From the NCBI GenBank assembly GCA_027000105.1, contig JALTOP010000453.1:20647-33457 (forward strand): a DNA stretch of 12,811 nucleotides. The letters run 5' to 3'. A model generated the notes under the pieces. The model was not told where the DNA came from and searched no databases. It worked only from the letters and a program-made list of their open reading frames with translations. This document shows, in pieces, positions 1 to 6,856 of the stretch. Position 1 is the stretch's first letter; each line of letters begins with the position of its first letter. Made by a program: the position numbers and the translations under genes. Source of the DNA: Planctomycetaceae bacterium (GTDB lineage: Bacteria > Planctomycetota > Planctomycetia > Planctomycetales > Planctomycetaceae).

Positions 1-245
1 CCCCGATGTCTGCCTCGTCAAGCGACTCGCCTGATGGAGGCATGATGATTGAATGTTTCAAAAAATGATGAATGCCAGCAGTCAGACTCGGTTCTGTCAG
101 ACGCGGTTCTGAAACAGGAGTTGATTCACCAGGGGCGTGCATTGATGTACGCCAGACGCAATTCCTTCTCCTGCCCGCTTCAAAACTGAACAGCCAGCAA
201 TACTGCCTGCAGCACTAGAAATCTCAATGCAGTTCGAATCGTCAT
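1..245 (-). pseudogene. 5' part of a possible secreted protein gene, apparently frameshifted, runs off the left edge
   Basis: An ATG at 245 opens MTIRTALRFLVLQAVLLAVQF, a good Sec-signal shape (basic start, long hydrophobic core), but the frame meets TGA at 182-180. Removing one base from the adjacent run of four T on the coding strand (185-182) would join it to a second frame that stays open to base 1. That second frame has its own ATG at 142 and a later ATG at 43. It contains EPRLT/EPSLT repeats and then SIIMPPSGESLDEADIG, which resembles the MPP-x-x-L-x-x-x-E-I segment at the end of planctomycete cytochrome domains. No CxxCH is visible. Alternatives are a short intact gene starting at 142 or 43, a decayed gene, a sequencing error, or chance. 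No clear Shine-Dalgarno precedes any of these starts. Confidence 0.3.
81..110. repeat. 15-bp tandem repeat, two copies
   Basis: Bases 81-95 (gtcagactcggttct) are repeated at 96-110 with one mismatch. The unit length is a multiple of three. In the minus-strand frame open across it the repeat encodes EPRLT then EPSLT, so it would keep the reading frame if this stretch is coding. Confidence 0.6.
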
Positions 246-407
246 TACTGGCAGAGAAGTCAAAGTAAGATTGAGCGTTTTTGCCGCCTCAATCAAAACT
301 GGTGTTAAGCTGTTCCGAATATGATGATCGAAACAATTAAAGCGGTTTCGGAATGCAGCATTTCCGCGTAGGTTCTGTGCCCGAACTCCTCGTTTCGGTC
401 AAATCGG
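246..407. other. Intergenic stretch downstream of the peptide transporter, with weak hairpins
   Basis: No convincing gene is visible. Two competing dyads lie where a minus-strand terminator for the transporter would be expected: tccgaa (314-319) with ttcgga (347-352), and cggaa (349-353) with ttccg (362-366), the latter extended by tgc/gca inside. Neither is followed by a clear T tract on the minus strand, so this is at best a weak or factor-dependent termination region. Confidence 0.25.
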
Positions 408-1856
408 TCAAAAGCCGGTTGTCCCCTCTTCTTCGGATTCCGTTTCGATGATCTCCTGTTCGTCGGCTGCAATCGGAGTGTCCTCTCCCTGAATATACGT
501 TTTCCCACGATAGAACTGTGACCAGATGACATAGAGAACTGCCGTTCCGAACATACAAGCGGTAAAAAACCAGTAATACTGCACTTCCGTCAAATTTCTC
601 GTTCCATCTTCATTGCGAATAAAGTGGTTCACGATGGCAGTAAACAGATTTCCGAACGAGACACTGAGCAGGTACAGTCCCATAACCAGAGATTTCATCT
701 GTTTGGGGGCCTGCGTATAGGAGAATTCCAACGCCGTGATGGAAATCAGAATTTCCGCCGCAGTAAGTATGACATAAGCCCAGAAATGCCAGATGATATG
801 CGGTGTTTCTCCTGCCTGAATTTGTGATTCGAGCCAGGCAGGCAAAGCAAAGGCGGGAACCGTCAGGAACAGGCCGATACCAATTTTACGAAGCGGCGTA
901 ACTTTCATCACTTTTCCCATCAAAGGATAAATGACAAAAGTGAACAGCGGAATGAAGCACATGACCAGGATCGGATTCATCACCTGCAATTGAGAGGCGA
1001 GAATCTCATGTCCCATCACGACTCGATTCATGGAATTCGCCTGTGTCACCCAGGCAGAGGCCGTCTGATCAAACAGGGCCCAGAACATGGCGACAAAACA
1101 GTACAGCGGAACCAGATTAAGAATGGCAAGCAGGCCGCTTTTGCTGAAAGTTTCGGTAAAGAACCGCCTTCCCCCAGGTGGGATGTGCACAAAAGTATTT
1201 CGTCCCAGCCAGAACATGAAAGTGGCAATCGCCATCAAAATGCCCGGAATACCGAAAGCCAATGCGGGACCAAACTGTTTCAGAATAACTGGAATCAGAA
1301 TTGTCGAGGCCGCGGATCCGAGATTGATGGAAAAGTAGAACCACTGAAACACTTTGCTAAGCAGATGATGATTCCGCTTTCCGAACTGGTCTCCCACATG
1401 TGAAGAAACGCACGGCTTGATGCCCCCCGAACCAATCGCGATCAGCCCCAATGCGACAAAAAGCGAATCCCTTGGTTCAATTCCGGTCAGTTGAGGCAAA
1501 TCAACCAATGCCATCACGACATGACCGAGGCAATAGACAATCGAAAGCCAGATGATGACCCTGTATTTTCCGAATAGCCAGTCCGCCAATATCGCGCCGA
1601 AGATCGGAAAAAAGTAGACGGCCGTAACGAAACCGTGAACCCATTCGCGCGCCTCCACCTTGTCCATCACGTCGAGATTTCCTGAAGCATCCAGCAGATA
1701 CTCTGTCATGAAGACAGTCAATATTGCTTTCATGCCGTAAAAACTGAAACGCTCTGCGGCCTCGTTGCCGACGATATACTTGATCCCCGGCGGCATCGTC
1801 TCGATATCAAAGGGCTTTGTCGCGGGTCTAATTTTTTCCATCAACCTGCTTTCCAT
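408..1856 (-). CDS. POT/PTR2-family proton-coupled oligopeptide transporter
   Basis: Inner-membrane symporter of the major facilitator superfamily, expected to import di- and tripeptides with protons. The 482 residues carry the family signatures in order: EAAERFSFYG (32-41, the ExxERFxYYG proton/substrate motif of helix 1), GSGGIKPCVSSHVGDQF (142-158), FYFSINLGS (173-181), FWALFDQTASAW (258-269) and EILISITALEFSYTQAPKQMKS (368-389), then an acidic C-terminal tail (about 465-477). About twelve hydrophobic helices can be traced. The helix-4 motif and the LEFSYTQAP segment are closer to animal PepT1/PepT2 than to E. coli DtpA-type proteins. Met6 (1841) is a possible alternative start: it is preceded by GGAAAGCAGG, and the candidate promoter lies too close to the first ATG to leave much leader. 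It is separated from the upstream operon by 410 bases and is probably its own unit. The substrate is inferred from the family only. Confidence 0.93.
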   Translation of the reverse strand: MESRLMEKIRPATKPFDIETMPPGIKYIVGNEAAERFSFYGMKAILTVFMTEYLLDASGNLDVMDKVEAREWVHGFVTAVYFFPIFGAILADWLFGKYRVIIWLSIVYCLGHVVMALVDLPQLTGIEPRDSLFVALGLIAIGSGGIKPCVSSHVGDQFGKRNHHLLSKVFQWFYFSINLGSAASTILIPVILKQFGPALAFGIPGILMAIATFMFWLGRNTFVHIPPGGRRFFTETFSKSGLLAILNLVPLYCFVAMFWALFDQTASAWVTQANSMNRVVMGHEILASQLQVMNPILVMCFIPLFTFVIYPLMGKVMKVTPLRKIGIGLFLTVPAFALPAWLESQIQAGETPHIIWHFWAYVILTAAEILISITALEFSYTQAPKQMKSLVMGLYLLSVSFGNLFTAIVNHFIRNEDGTRNLTEVQYYWFFTACMFGTAVLYVIWSQFYRGKTYIQGEDTPIAADEQEIIETESEEEGTTGF

Positions 1857-1867
1857 TACTTCTGATA

Positions 1868-1897
1868 TTTATAATCGGTCTCTTTTTTCCGTGTCGA
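1868..1897 (-). promoter_or_regulatory. Candidate sigma70-type promoter for the peptide transporter
   Basis: On the minus strand TCGACA (1897-1892) and TATAAA (1873-1868) are separated by 18 bases. The predicted start near 1861 would leave only a few bases before the ATG at 1856 and about 20 before Met6 at 1841, which would favour the internal start. Judged by eye only. Confidence 0.35.
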
Positions 1898-1901
1898 TTT
1901 T

Positions 1902-1933
1902 TGGTGGGACAAAAATCCGTCCAAAGCCCACCA
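1902..1933. promoter_or_regulatory. Inverted repeat just upstream of the candidate transporter promoter
   Basis: The arms tggtggg (1902-1908) and cccacca (1927-1933) are perfect 7-bp complements with an 18-base spacer. The spacer overlaps a smaller ggac/gtcc pair (1907-1910, 1919-1922). It lies immediately upstream of the -35 candidate, where a regulator could bind. Function is unproven. Confidence 0.3.
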
Positions 1934-2157
1934 TCTCACTCCAAATGGCAAGCCCTCTTCGCTCCCTGTCCAAATAAGAAAACGTGATCCTTACAGAGCC
2001 TGCGCAACAGTCCGGCGGTCAACCTCCAATCCGGAGAATGAAACACGGAACCTGTTCTGCAAGTCTCCCATCAGGGCCGATCTGTCTTGTCCGTCCTGAT
2101 CAGAATGAGACTGATGAATAATGAATGACGTGCTTAACTTCAACTTTGAAGAAAACG

Positions 2158-2183
2158 CTTTTACACGCACTTTTTACACGCAC
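2158..2183. repeat. 13-bp tandem repeat, two copies
   Basis: cttttacacgcac (2158-2170) is followed directly by tttttacacgcac (2171-2183), differing only at the first base. It lies about 85-110 bases past the end of the DUF1501 operon. It could be simple slippage or a pair of protein-binding sites. Confidence 0.6.
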
Positions 2184-2200
2184 AGAATAGGGAACTTGTC

Positions 2201-2222
2201 CGATCCGGTCGAGACTGGATCG
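2201..2222 (-). terminator. Hairpin after the DUF1501 operon, possible terminator
   Basis: cgatccggtc (2201-2210) faces gactggatcg (2213-2222), giving a near-perfect dyad with one G-T position, 45 bases past the last stop codon of the operon. No T tract follows it on the minus strand, so it is not a classical intrinsic terminator. It may act as a 3' stabilising or factor-assisted structure. Confidence 0.3.
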
Positions 2223-2266
2223 CGAAAAAGCAGAGATAGCAACCGGTTCGGGCCAATGAGTTGGTC

Positions 2267-3679
2267 TCAGCTCAAAATCGACTTGACAACATGGCCATGA
2301 ACATCGGTGAGACGGAACGCTCTTCCCTGATAGCGGAAGGTGAGACGTTCATGATCGATACCCAGCAGGTATAGCAATGTCGCCTGCAGATCATGAACGT
2401 GAACCGGATTTTCGACAATGTTGTAACAGTAAGGGTCTGTCTGACCGTAAGAAATTCCTCCTTTTACGCCGCCACCCGCCATCCAGATACTGAAACAGCG
2501 AGGATGATGATCGCGACCGAAATTCGCACCGACCAGTTTTCCCTGACAGTAATTGGTTCGCCCAAATTCGCCGCCCCAAATCACAAGCGTTTCATCGAGC
2601 AGACCACGCTGTTTCAAATCCTGAATCAGTGCCGCGGCTGGTTGATCCGTCTCCGCACATTGCCCCTTGATACCACCCGGCAAACCGCCATGATGATCCC
2701 AACCTTGATGATACAACTGGATAAATCGCACACCCCGCTCGGCCAGTCGCCGGGCAAGCAGACAATTCGCCGCGAAGGAACCGGGGTTTCCGGCATCTTT
2801 GCCGTACAGATCAAAAATATGTTTCGGCTCTTTGCTCAGATCGGTCGCTTCGGGAATCGATGCCTGCATGCGAAAAGCCAGTTCGTACTGGGCGATGCGG
2901 TTTTCGATTTGCGGATCGATCTGATCGACCTGTTCCAGTTCGTGCAACTGGTTCAATGCATTCTGCATTTCGCGTCGAGAACGCACATCGATACCCGGTG
3001 GATTATTCAAATACAGAACGGGATCTTTTCCGCTGCGAAAACGGACTCCCTGATGCCGTGATGGCAAAAAGCCACTCCCCCACAAACGGGAAACAAGTGG
3101 CTGTCCCCCCTTGTTTTTTGTCACCATTACGACAAAATTGGGCAGGTCTTCATTCTCACTTCCCAAACCATAACTGAGCCACGCGCCAATGCTGGGACGC
3201 CCGGGGAATTGCGAACCGGTTTGAATGTGCGTCACGCCGGGGCCATGATTGATCGCCTCGGTATGCATCGTTTTAATAATGCACAAATCGTCCGCCACCT
3301 TGGCGGTAAACGGTAATTGATCACTAAACCACTGACCGGAGTCCCCATGCTGCTTGAACTTGAATGGAGAACCGACCAGAGGCAGACTCGACTGATTGCC
3401 CGACATCCCGGTCAACCGTTGCTTGCCTCGCACCTCAGCCGGAAGTTGTTCGCCATGTTTTTTGTTGAGCAACGGTTTGTAATCAAACAGATCCATCTGT
3501 GAAGGACCACCCGCCTGGAACAGAAAGATGACGCGCTTCGCCTTCGGTACGAAATGCAACTGTTTGAGAACTCCACCGGTTCTGGCTGTTGCAGAGGCAG
3601 GCGACATCAAATCGCAAAGCGAAATCGCCCCCAATCCCATACCAAACTGATTCAAAAATAATCGTCGATTCATCATCAT
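2267..3679 (-). CDS. DUF1501 protein, Tat-exported, alkaline-phosphatase-like fold (copy 1)
   Basis: Exported protein of the DUF1501 family (PF07394), which belongs to the alkaline phosphatase/sulfatase superfamily; its substrate is unknown. The 470 residues begin with a twin-arginine signal (NRRLFLNQ, residues 4-11, then a hydrophobic core to about 27). The family landmarks follow: AGGPSQMDLFD (56-66), GRPSIGAWLSYGLG (160-173), GWDHHGG (326-332), WGGEFGRT (368-375), GRDHHP (388-393) and HVHDLQATLLYLLG (427-440). The conserved Asp/His clusters are probable metal ligands. Three consecutive ATG codons open the gene (3679, 3676, 3673); GAAGAG just upstream is best spaced for the third. It follows the DUF1553 gene by 51 bases and is the last gene of the operon. 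It is a clear paralogue of the protein at 6857-8311 but has a shorter, different loop (NYCQGKLVGANF) after EFGRT. Confidence 0.92.
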   Translation of the reverse strand: MMMNRRLFLNQFGMGLGAISLCDLMSPASATARTGGVLKQLHFVPKAKRVIFLFQAGGPSQMDLFDYKPLLNKKHGEQLPAEVRGKQRLTGMSGNQSSLPLVGSPFKFKQHGDSGQWFSDQLPFTAKVADDLCIIKTMHTEAINHGPGVTHIQTGSQFPGRPSIGAWLSYGLGSENEDLPNFVVMVTKNKGGQPLVSRLWGSGFLPSRHQGVRFRSGKDPVLYLNNPPGIDVRSRREMQNALNQLHELEQVDQIDPQIENRIAQYELAFRMQASIPEATDLSKEPKHIFDLYGKDAGNPGSFAANCLLARRLAERGVRFIQLYHQGWDHHGGLPGGIKGQCAETDQPAAALIQDLKQRGLLDETLVIWGGEFGRTNYCQGKLVGANFGRDHHPRCFSIWMAGGGVKGGISYGQTDPYCYNIVENPVHVHDLQATLLYLLGIDHERLTFRYQGRAFRLTDVHGHVVKSILS

Positions 3680-3690
3680 CTCTTCATTTT

Positions 3691-3724
3691 CCTAACGCCT
3701 GTTACCTGCTCCCTGACGCCTGTT
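3691..3724. repeat. 13-bp direct repeat with 21-bp period in the DUF1553-DUF1501 gap
   Basis: cctaacgcctgtt (3691-3703) and cctgacgcctgtt (3712-3724) differ at one base and sit 21 bases apart within the 51-base gap between two operon genes. The intervening acctgct resembles the unit again, suggesting a degenerate short-period repeat. Confidence 0.5.
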
Positions 3725-3730
3725 TTTCGC

Positions 3731-6700
3731 CTACCTTTTCATTACTGCTTCATCGAAGTTCAGCAAAGTATTGGCAACAACACCCACTGCGGCCAACATG
3801 GCGGAATCGATTTTTTCATCCGGTTTCCGGTCTCCCACAGAGAGATACTGCTTCGCCCGCCGCGGTTCTTTTTTGAACTGTTCATATTGTGACTGATAGA
3901 GGTTTTCGAGAACCTCCAGTTCCTGCCTGGTCGGCTGTCTGGAAGTAAGGATGCGGAACAGATCGCGAAACAGTTGTTCGTTTGGCTGTTTATGCTGTTG
4001 TAACAATTTCTGTGCCAACACCCGCGAGGCTTCTACAAATTGCGGGCCATTCATCAAAACGAATGCCTGAAGCGGCGACGATGTTTTCTCCCGCTTCACT
4101 CGACAGACATCCCGCTTGGAAGCATCGAGCGTCATCATCACAGGAGCCGGCCCGGTTCGTTTCCAATATGTGTAAAGCGATCGGCGGTACAACCCTTCCC
4201 CTTTGCTGCGTGTTGTCGGTTTGAAGGAAACTTCCACTTCATAAGGTTTCACCGGAGGGCCACCGATTTTCTCGACTAACAAGCCGGCTGTGGCAAGCGC
4301 GTTGTCACGCAGCATTTCCGCCGGGAGACGGTAACTCGGAGCACGAGCCAACAGACGGTTTTCGGGATCCCGTTTGAGCAACTCTTTCGTGACCGTTGAA
4401 GATTGCCGGTAGGTCGCGGACATCACCATCTGTTTGATGAGCCGTTTCACATCCCAGCCATGCGTGATGAAATCATCCGCGAGCCAATCAAGAAGTTTCG
4501 GGTGCGTAGGGGGTTCTCCCTGTGAGCCGAAATCTTCGGGAGTGCGCACCAATCCCTGCCCGAAAATCATTTGCCAATACCGATTGACCGTAACACGTGC
4601 CGTCAATGGCTGTTTCGGATCGGTCAACCATTTCGCCAGGCCCAACCGGTTTTTCGGCGCATCCTGCGGAAACGGATTCAAACTGGCAGGTGTCATCGAT
4701 TCGACTTTATCGCCCCGGGCATCATAAGCCCCACGAATCAAAAAGTATGTTTGACGCGGTTGCGCGGTTTCCTTCATCACCATGATTTCCGCAATCGAAT
4801 CGACCAACCTGTTGTGCTGTTCCCGAATACTCTGGAGTTCACGTTGTGCCTGTTTGTATTCTGCATCGTTCCAGGCCAATTCAAGTTCAACAAGTTCTTC
4901 CTGTTGACCGGCGATCAACTGTTGCGGTTTGGTCTCCAGTAATTCCTTGAGCGAAATCCCATCGTACAGTTGTCTGATTTCCGCAGATGTCAACTGCCTG
5001 TTGTAAACTTCGAACTCATCCACCAGGCCGTTTGTGAAACCGCGATCCCGCATCCGTTGTCCGATCGTGATGTTATCCCCGCCGCCACCGGTGATCTGTT
5101 TGAAAAGGTTGTCTCGCACGACTTCGGTTTCTGCACGAACACCATCGATGTAAATGGCCAGTCCATCCGCTCGCGAGGAACCATCGTAAACAAACGCAAC
5201 ATGAATCCATTTGTTGGTCGGGATTTGATTTTCCGTTTTGACCCGAATCGCATTGCCCGGCCAGAAGTGAATCAGCGAGGCACTCAGTTTTCCTTCTTCA
5301 ATAAGCAGTTGATACCCGCGCGAACCGGCATCCGTCCAGGCGCGGGAACGATGAAACACAACCGCCCGTTCTTTCACATCCGGTGTGTTCATCCAGAGCG
5401 CAACCGTAAACGGTTCGTGCCGTTTGAAATTGCCGACGTTCAGGCCGATGCCATCATCACCACTCAGTTTGACGGCGTTCCCCTTTTTGCCGGGAACCGT
5501 TTTGTTGGCCCCTGATATTTTTGTTTCAAAATCGAGATGGGCAATGCGTCCGGGGATCATTGGATGGGCAGGCGGTTTTGTGTTTTTGGAAGGCAAAGCG
5601 ATCTCTGGAACCGGGGCTTTTTCTCTCGCCTTCCTGATCTCCAGCAACTTCTTTTCGACTTGTTGAATTTTACGTTCCAGCTCGGCAATCTGCTTTTTCT
5701 GTTGATCGGTTCTCAACAGCAGCGTCGGTGTCGGAACAGCCGGGGTGAAGTAGGAATACAGCCCGGCTTCGTCGATGTTATCCAGAAAAGAGGAGAGCTG
5801 ATAATACTCGTGCTGGGTGATCGGATCGTACTTGTGCGAATGACACCGGCAACATAACAGCGTTAATCCCAGAAATGCGGTGCCGATCGTTTCGGTACGG
5901 TCGGCGACATATTCGACACGAAATTCTTCGGGCGTACTCCCCCCTTCCACTTTTTGCGGGTGCAACCTGTTGAATGTTGTCGCCAAAATTTGATCATCCG
6001 TCGCATTCGGGAGCAAATCACCGGCAAGCTGCTCGGTAATAAACTGGTCGTAAGGCATGTTCCTGTTGAAAGAGCGGATCACCCAATCTTTCCACGGCCA
6101 GACGTATCGGTCGCGGTCAACCTGATAGCCGTACGTGTCGCTGTAGCGGGCAACATCGAGCCATTCCGTTGTCATCCGTTCGCCATATCGCGGCGATGCC
6201 AAGAGGCGATCAACCAGTTTTTCGTAAGCATTCGGGGAATCGTCAGCCAGAAAGGCATCTATTTCCTCCAGTGTCGGGGGCAGCCCGGTAATGTCGAATG
6301 TCAGACGGCGGATCAAACGTTCCTTGCTGGCAACGCCGCCTGGCTGCAACTGATTCTGTTCCAGCTTTTTCAATATGAAATTGTCGATCGGATTGCGCAC
6401 CCATTTCCCATTTTTCACCTCGGGCACTTCAACCGGTTTTAGCGGGATGAAAGACCACTGCCCTTCGTACTCTGCCCCGGCTTCAATCCACTTTGTCAAT
6501 AACGTGATTTCTTTTTCAGTCAGTTTCTTTTTCGTGTGTGGGGGCGGCATCACCTCATCAGGGTCTGTTGCCCGCAACCTGTTGAGCAGTTCGCTTTCCT
6601 GCGGATTACCGGGAACAATGGCCTGGAATTCAATCGCCGCTTCGCGATCGTCCAGACGCAAATCCGCTTCGCGATGGTTTTCGTCGGGGCCGTGACAGAA

Positions 6701-6850
6701 AAAACAGTTCTCCGAAAGAATCGGCCACATTTCCTGATTGAAATCGGGCGACGAAACCGGTTCTCCCGCTTCGCCTGACAAAACAAGACAGCAAAGCAAA
6801 ATCGGAATTCCAGGCAGGGTCAGCAATCGTTGTCTTGAAGACATTTCCAT
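3731..6850 (-). CDS. PSCyt1-DUF1549-LamG-DUF1553 exported protein (PSD1 and planctomycete cytochrome C domain protein)
   Basis: Large exported multidomain protein of 1039 residues; function undetermined, with a cytochrome-like part suggesting haem binding. Order: Sec-type signal (about 6-29); PSCyt1 domain with CFFCH (49-53) and the partner segment VMPPPHTKKKLTEKEI (100-115); DUF1549/PSCyt2 (about 150-365), holding a second CxxCH in CCRCHSHKYDPI (333-344); a charged coiled-coil-like linker (381-412); a LamG/concanavalin-like domain (about 435-620) with FTVALWMNT, WIHVAFVYDG and LVDEFEVYNRQL; a second helical linker (640-695); and DUF1553/PSD1 (about 730-985) with NRLGLAKWL, VNRYWQMIFGQGLV and ATYRQSS. 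The start lies 6 bases after the upstream DUF1501 stop, and an AAGG overlapping that stop can serve as ribosome site, so translation is probably coupled. Met3 (6844) is an alternative start. It looks complete, with no frameshift. Confidence 0.94.
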   Translation of the reverse strand: MEMSSRQRLLTLPGIPILLCCLVLSGEAGEPVSSPDFNQEMWPILSENCFFCHGPDENHREADLRLDDREAAIEFQAIVPGNPQESELLNRLRATDPDEVMPPPHTKKKLTEKEITLLTKWIEAGAEYEGQWSFIPLKPVEVPEVKNGKWVRNPIDNFILKKLEQNQLQPGGVASKERLIRRLTFDITGLPPTLEEIDAFLADDSPNAYEKLVDRLLASPRYGERMTTEWLDVARYSDTYGYQVDRDRYVWPWKDWVIRSFNRNMPYDQFITEQLAGDLLPNATDDQILATTFNRLHPQKVEGGSTPEEFRVEYVADRTETIGTAFLGLTLLCCRCHSHKYDPITQHEYYQLSSFLDNIDEAGLYSYFTPAVPTPTLLLRTDQQKKQIAELERKIQQVEKKLLEIRKAREKAPVPEIALPSKNTKPPAHPMIPGRIAHLDFETKISGANKTVPGKKGNAVKLSGDDGIGLNVGNFKRHEPFTVALWMNTPDVKERAVVFHRSRAWTDAGSRGYQLLIEEGKLSASLIHFWPGNAIRVKTENQIPTNKWIHVAFVYDGSSRADGLAIYIDGVRAETEVVRDNLFKQITGGGGDNITIGQRMRDRGFTNGLVDEFEVYNRQLTSAEIRQLYDGISLKELLETKPQQLIAGQQEELVELELAWNDAEYKQAQRELQSIREQHNRLVDSIAEIMVMKETAQPRQTYFLIRGAYDARGDKVESMTPASLNPFPQDAPKNRLGLAKWLTDPKQPLTARVTVNRYWQMIFGQGLVRTPEDFGSQGEPPTHPKLLDWLADDFITHGWDVKRLIKQMVMSATYRQSSTVTKELLKRDPENRLLARAPSYRLPAEMLRDNALATAGLLVEKIGGPPVKPYEVEVSFKPTTRSKGEGLYRRSLYTYWKRTGPAPVMMTLDASKRDVCRVKREKTSSPLQAFVLMNGPQFVEASRVLAQKLLQQHKQPNEQLFRDLFRILTSRQPTRQELEVLENLYQSQYEQFKKEPRRAKQYLSVGDRKPDEKIDSAMLAAVGVVANTLLNFDEAVMKR

Positions 6851-6856
6851 TTTGCC

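Larger units (their letters stand above)
1934..2266. other. Intergenic region between DUF1501 operon end and transporter promoter
   Basis: No recognised gene. On the minus strand a 59-codon frame runs from GTG at 2170 to TAA at 1991, with an internal ATG at 2071 (MGDLQNRFRVSFSGLEVDRR). It has no Shine-Dalgarno, starts inside a tandem repeat and includes AT-rich low-complexity sequence (SFIIHQSHS), so it is more likely chance than a gene. The region also holds a 13-bp tandem repeat and a hairpin, listed separately. Confidence 0.3.

Noticed and set aside
305..532. 75-codon minus-strand frame overlapping the transporter 3' end
   Set aside because: Most of it reads the transporter gene out of frame; the short hydrophobic tail alone is not enough to call a gene.
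2393..3061. 222-codon plus-strand frame antisense to the DUF1501 gene
   Set aside because: It lies wholly inside a well-supported gene on the other strand, has no family motif, and mirrors the codon structure of that gene.
4970..5515. 181-codon plus-strand frame inside the DUF1553-type gene
   Set aside because: It is an antisense shadow of the LamG region; the minus-strand protein is continuous and domain-rich here.
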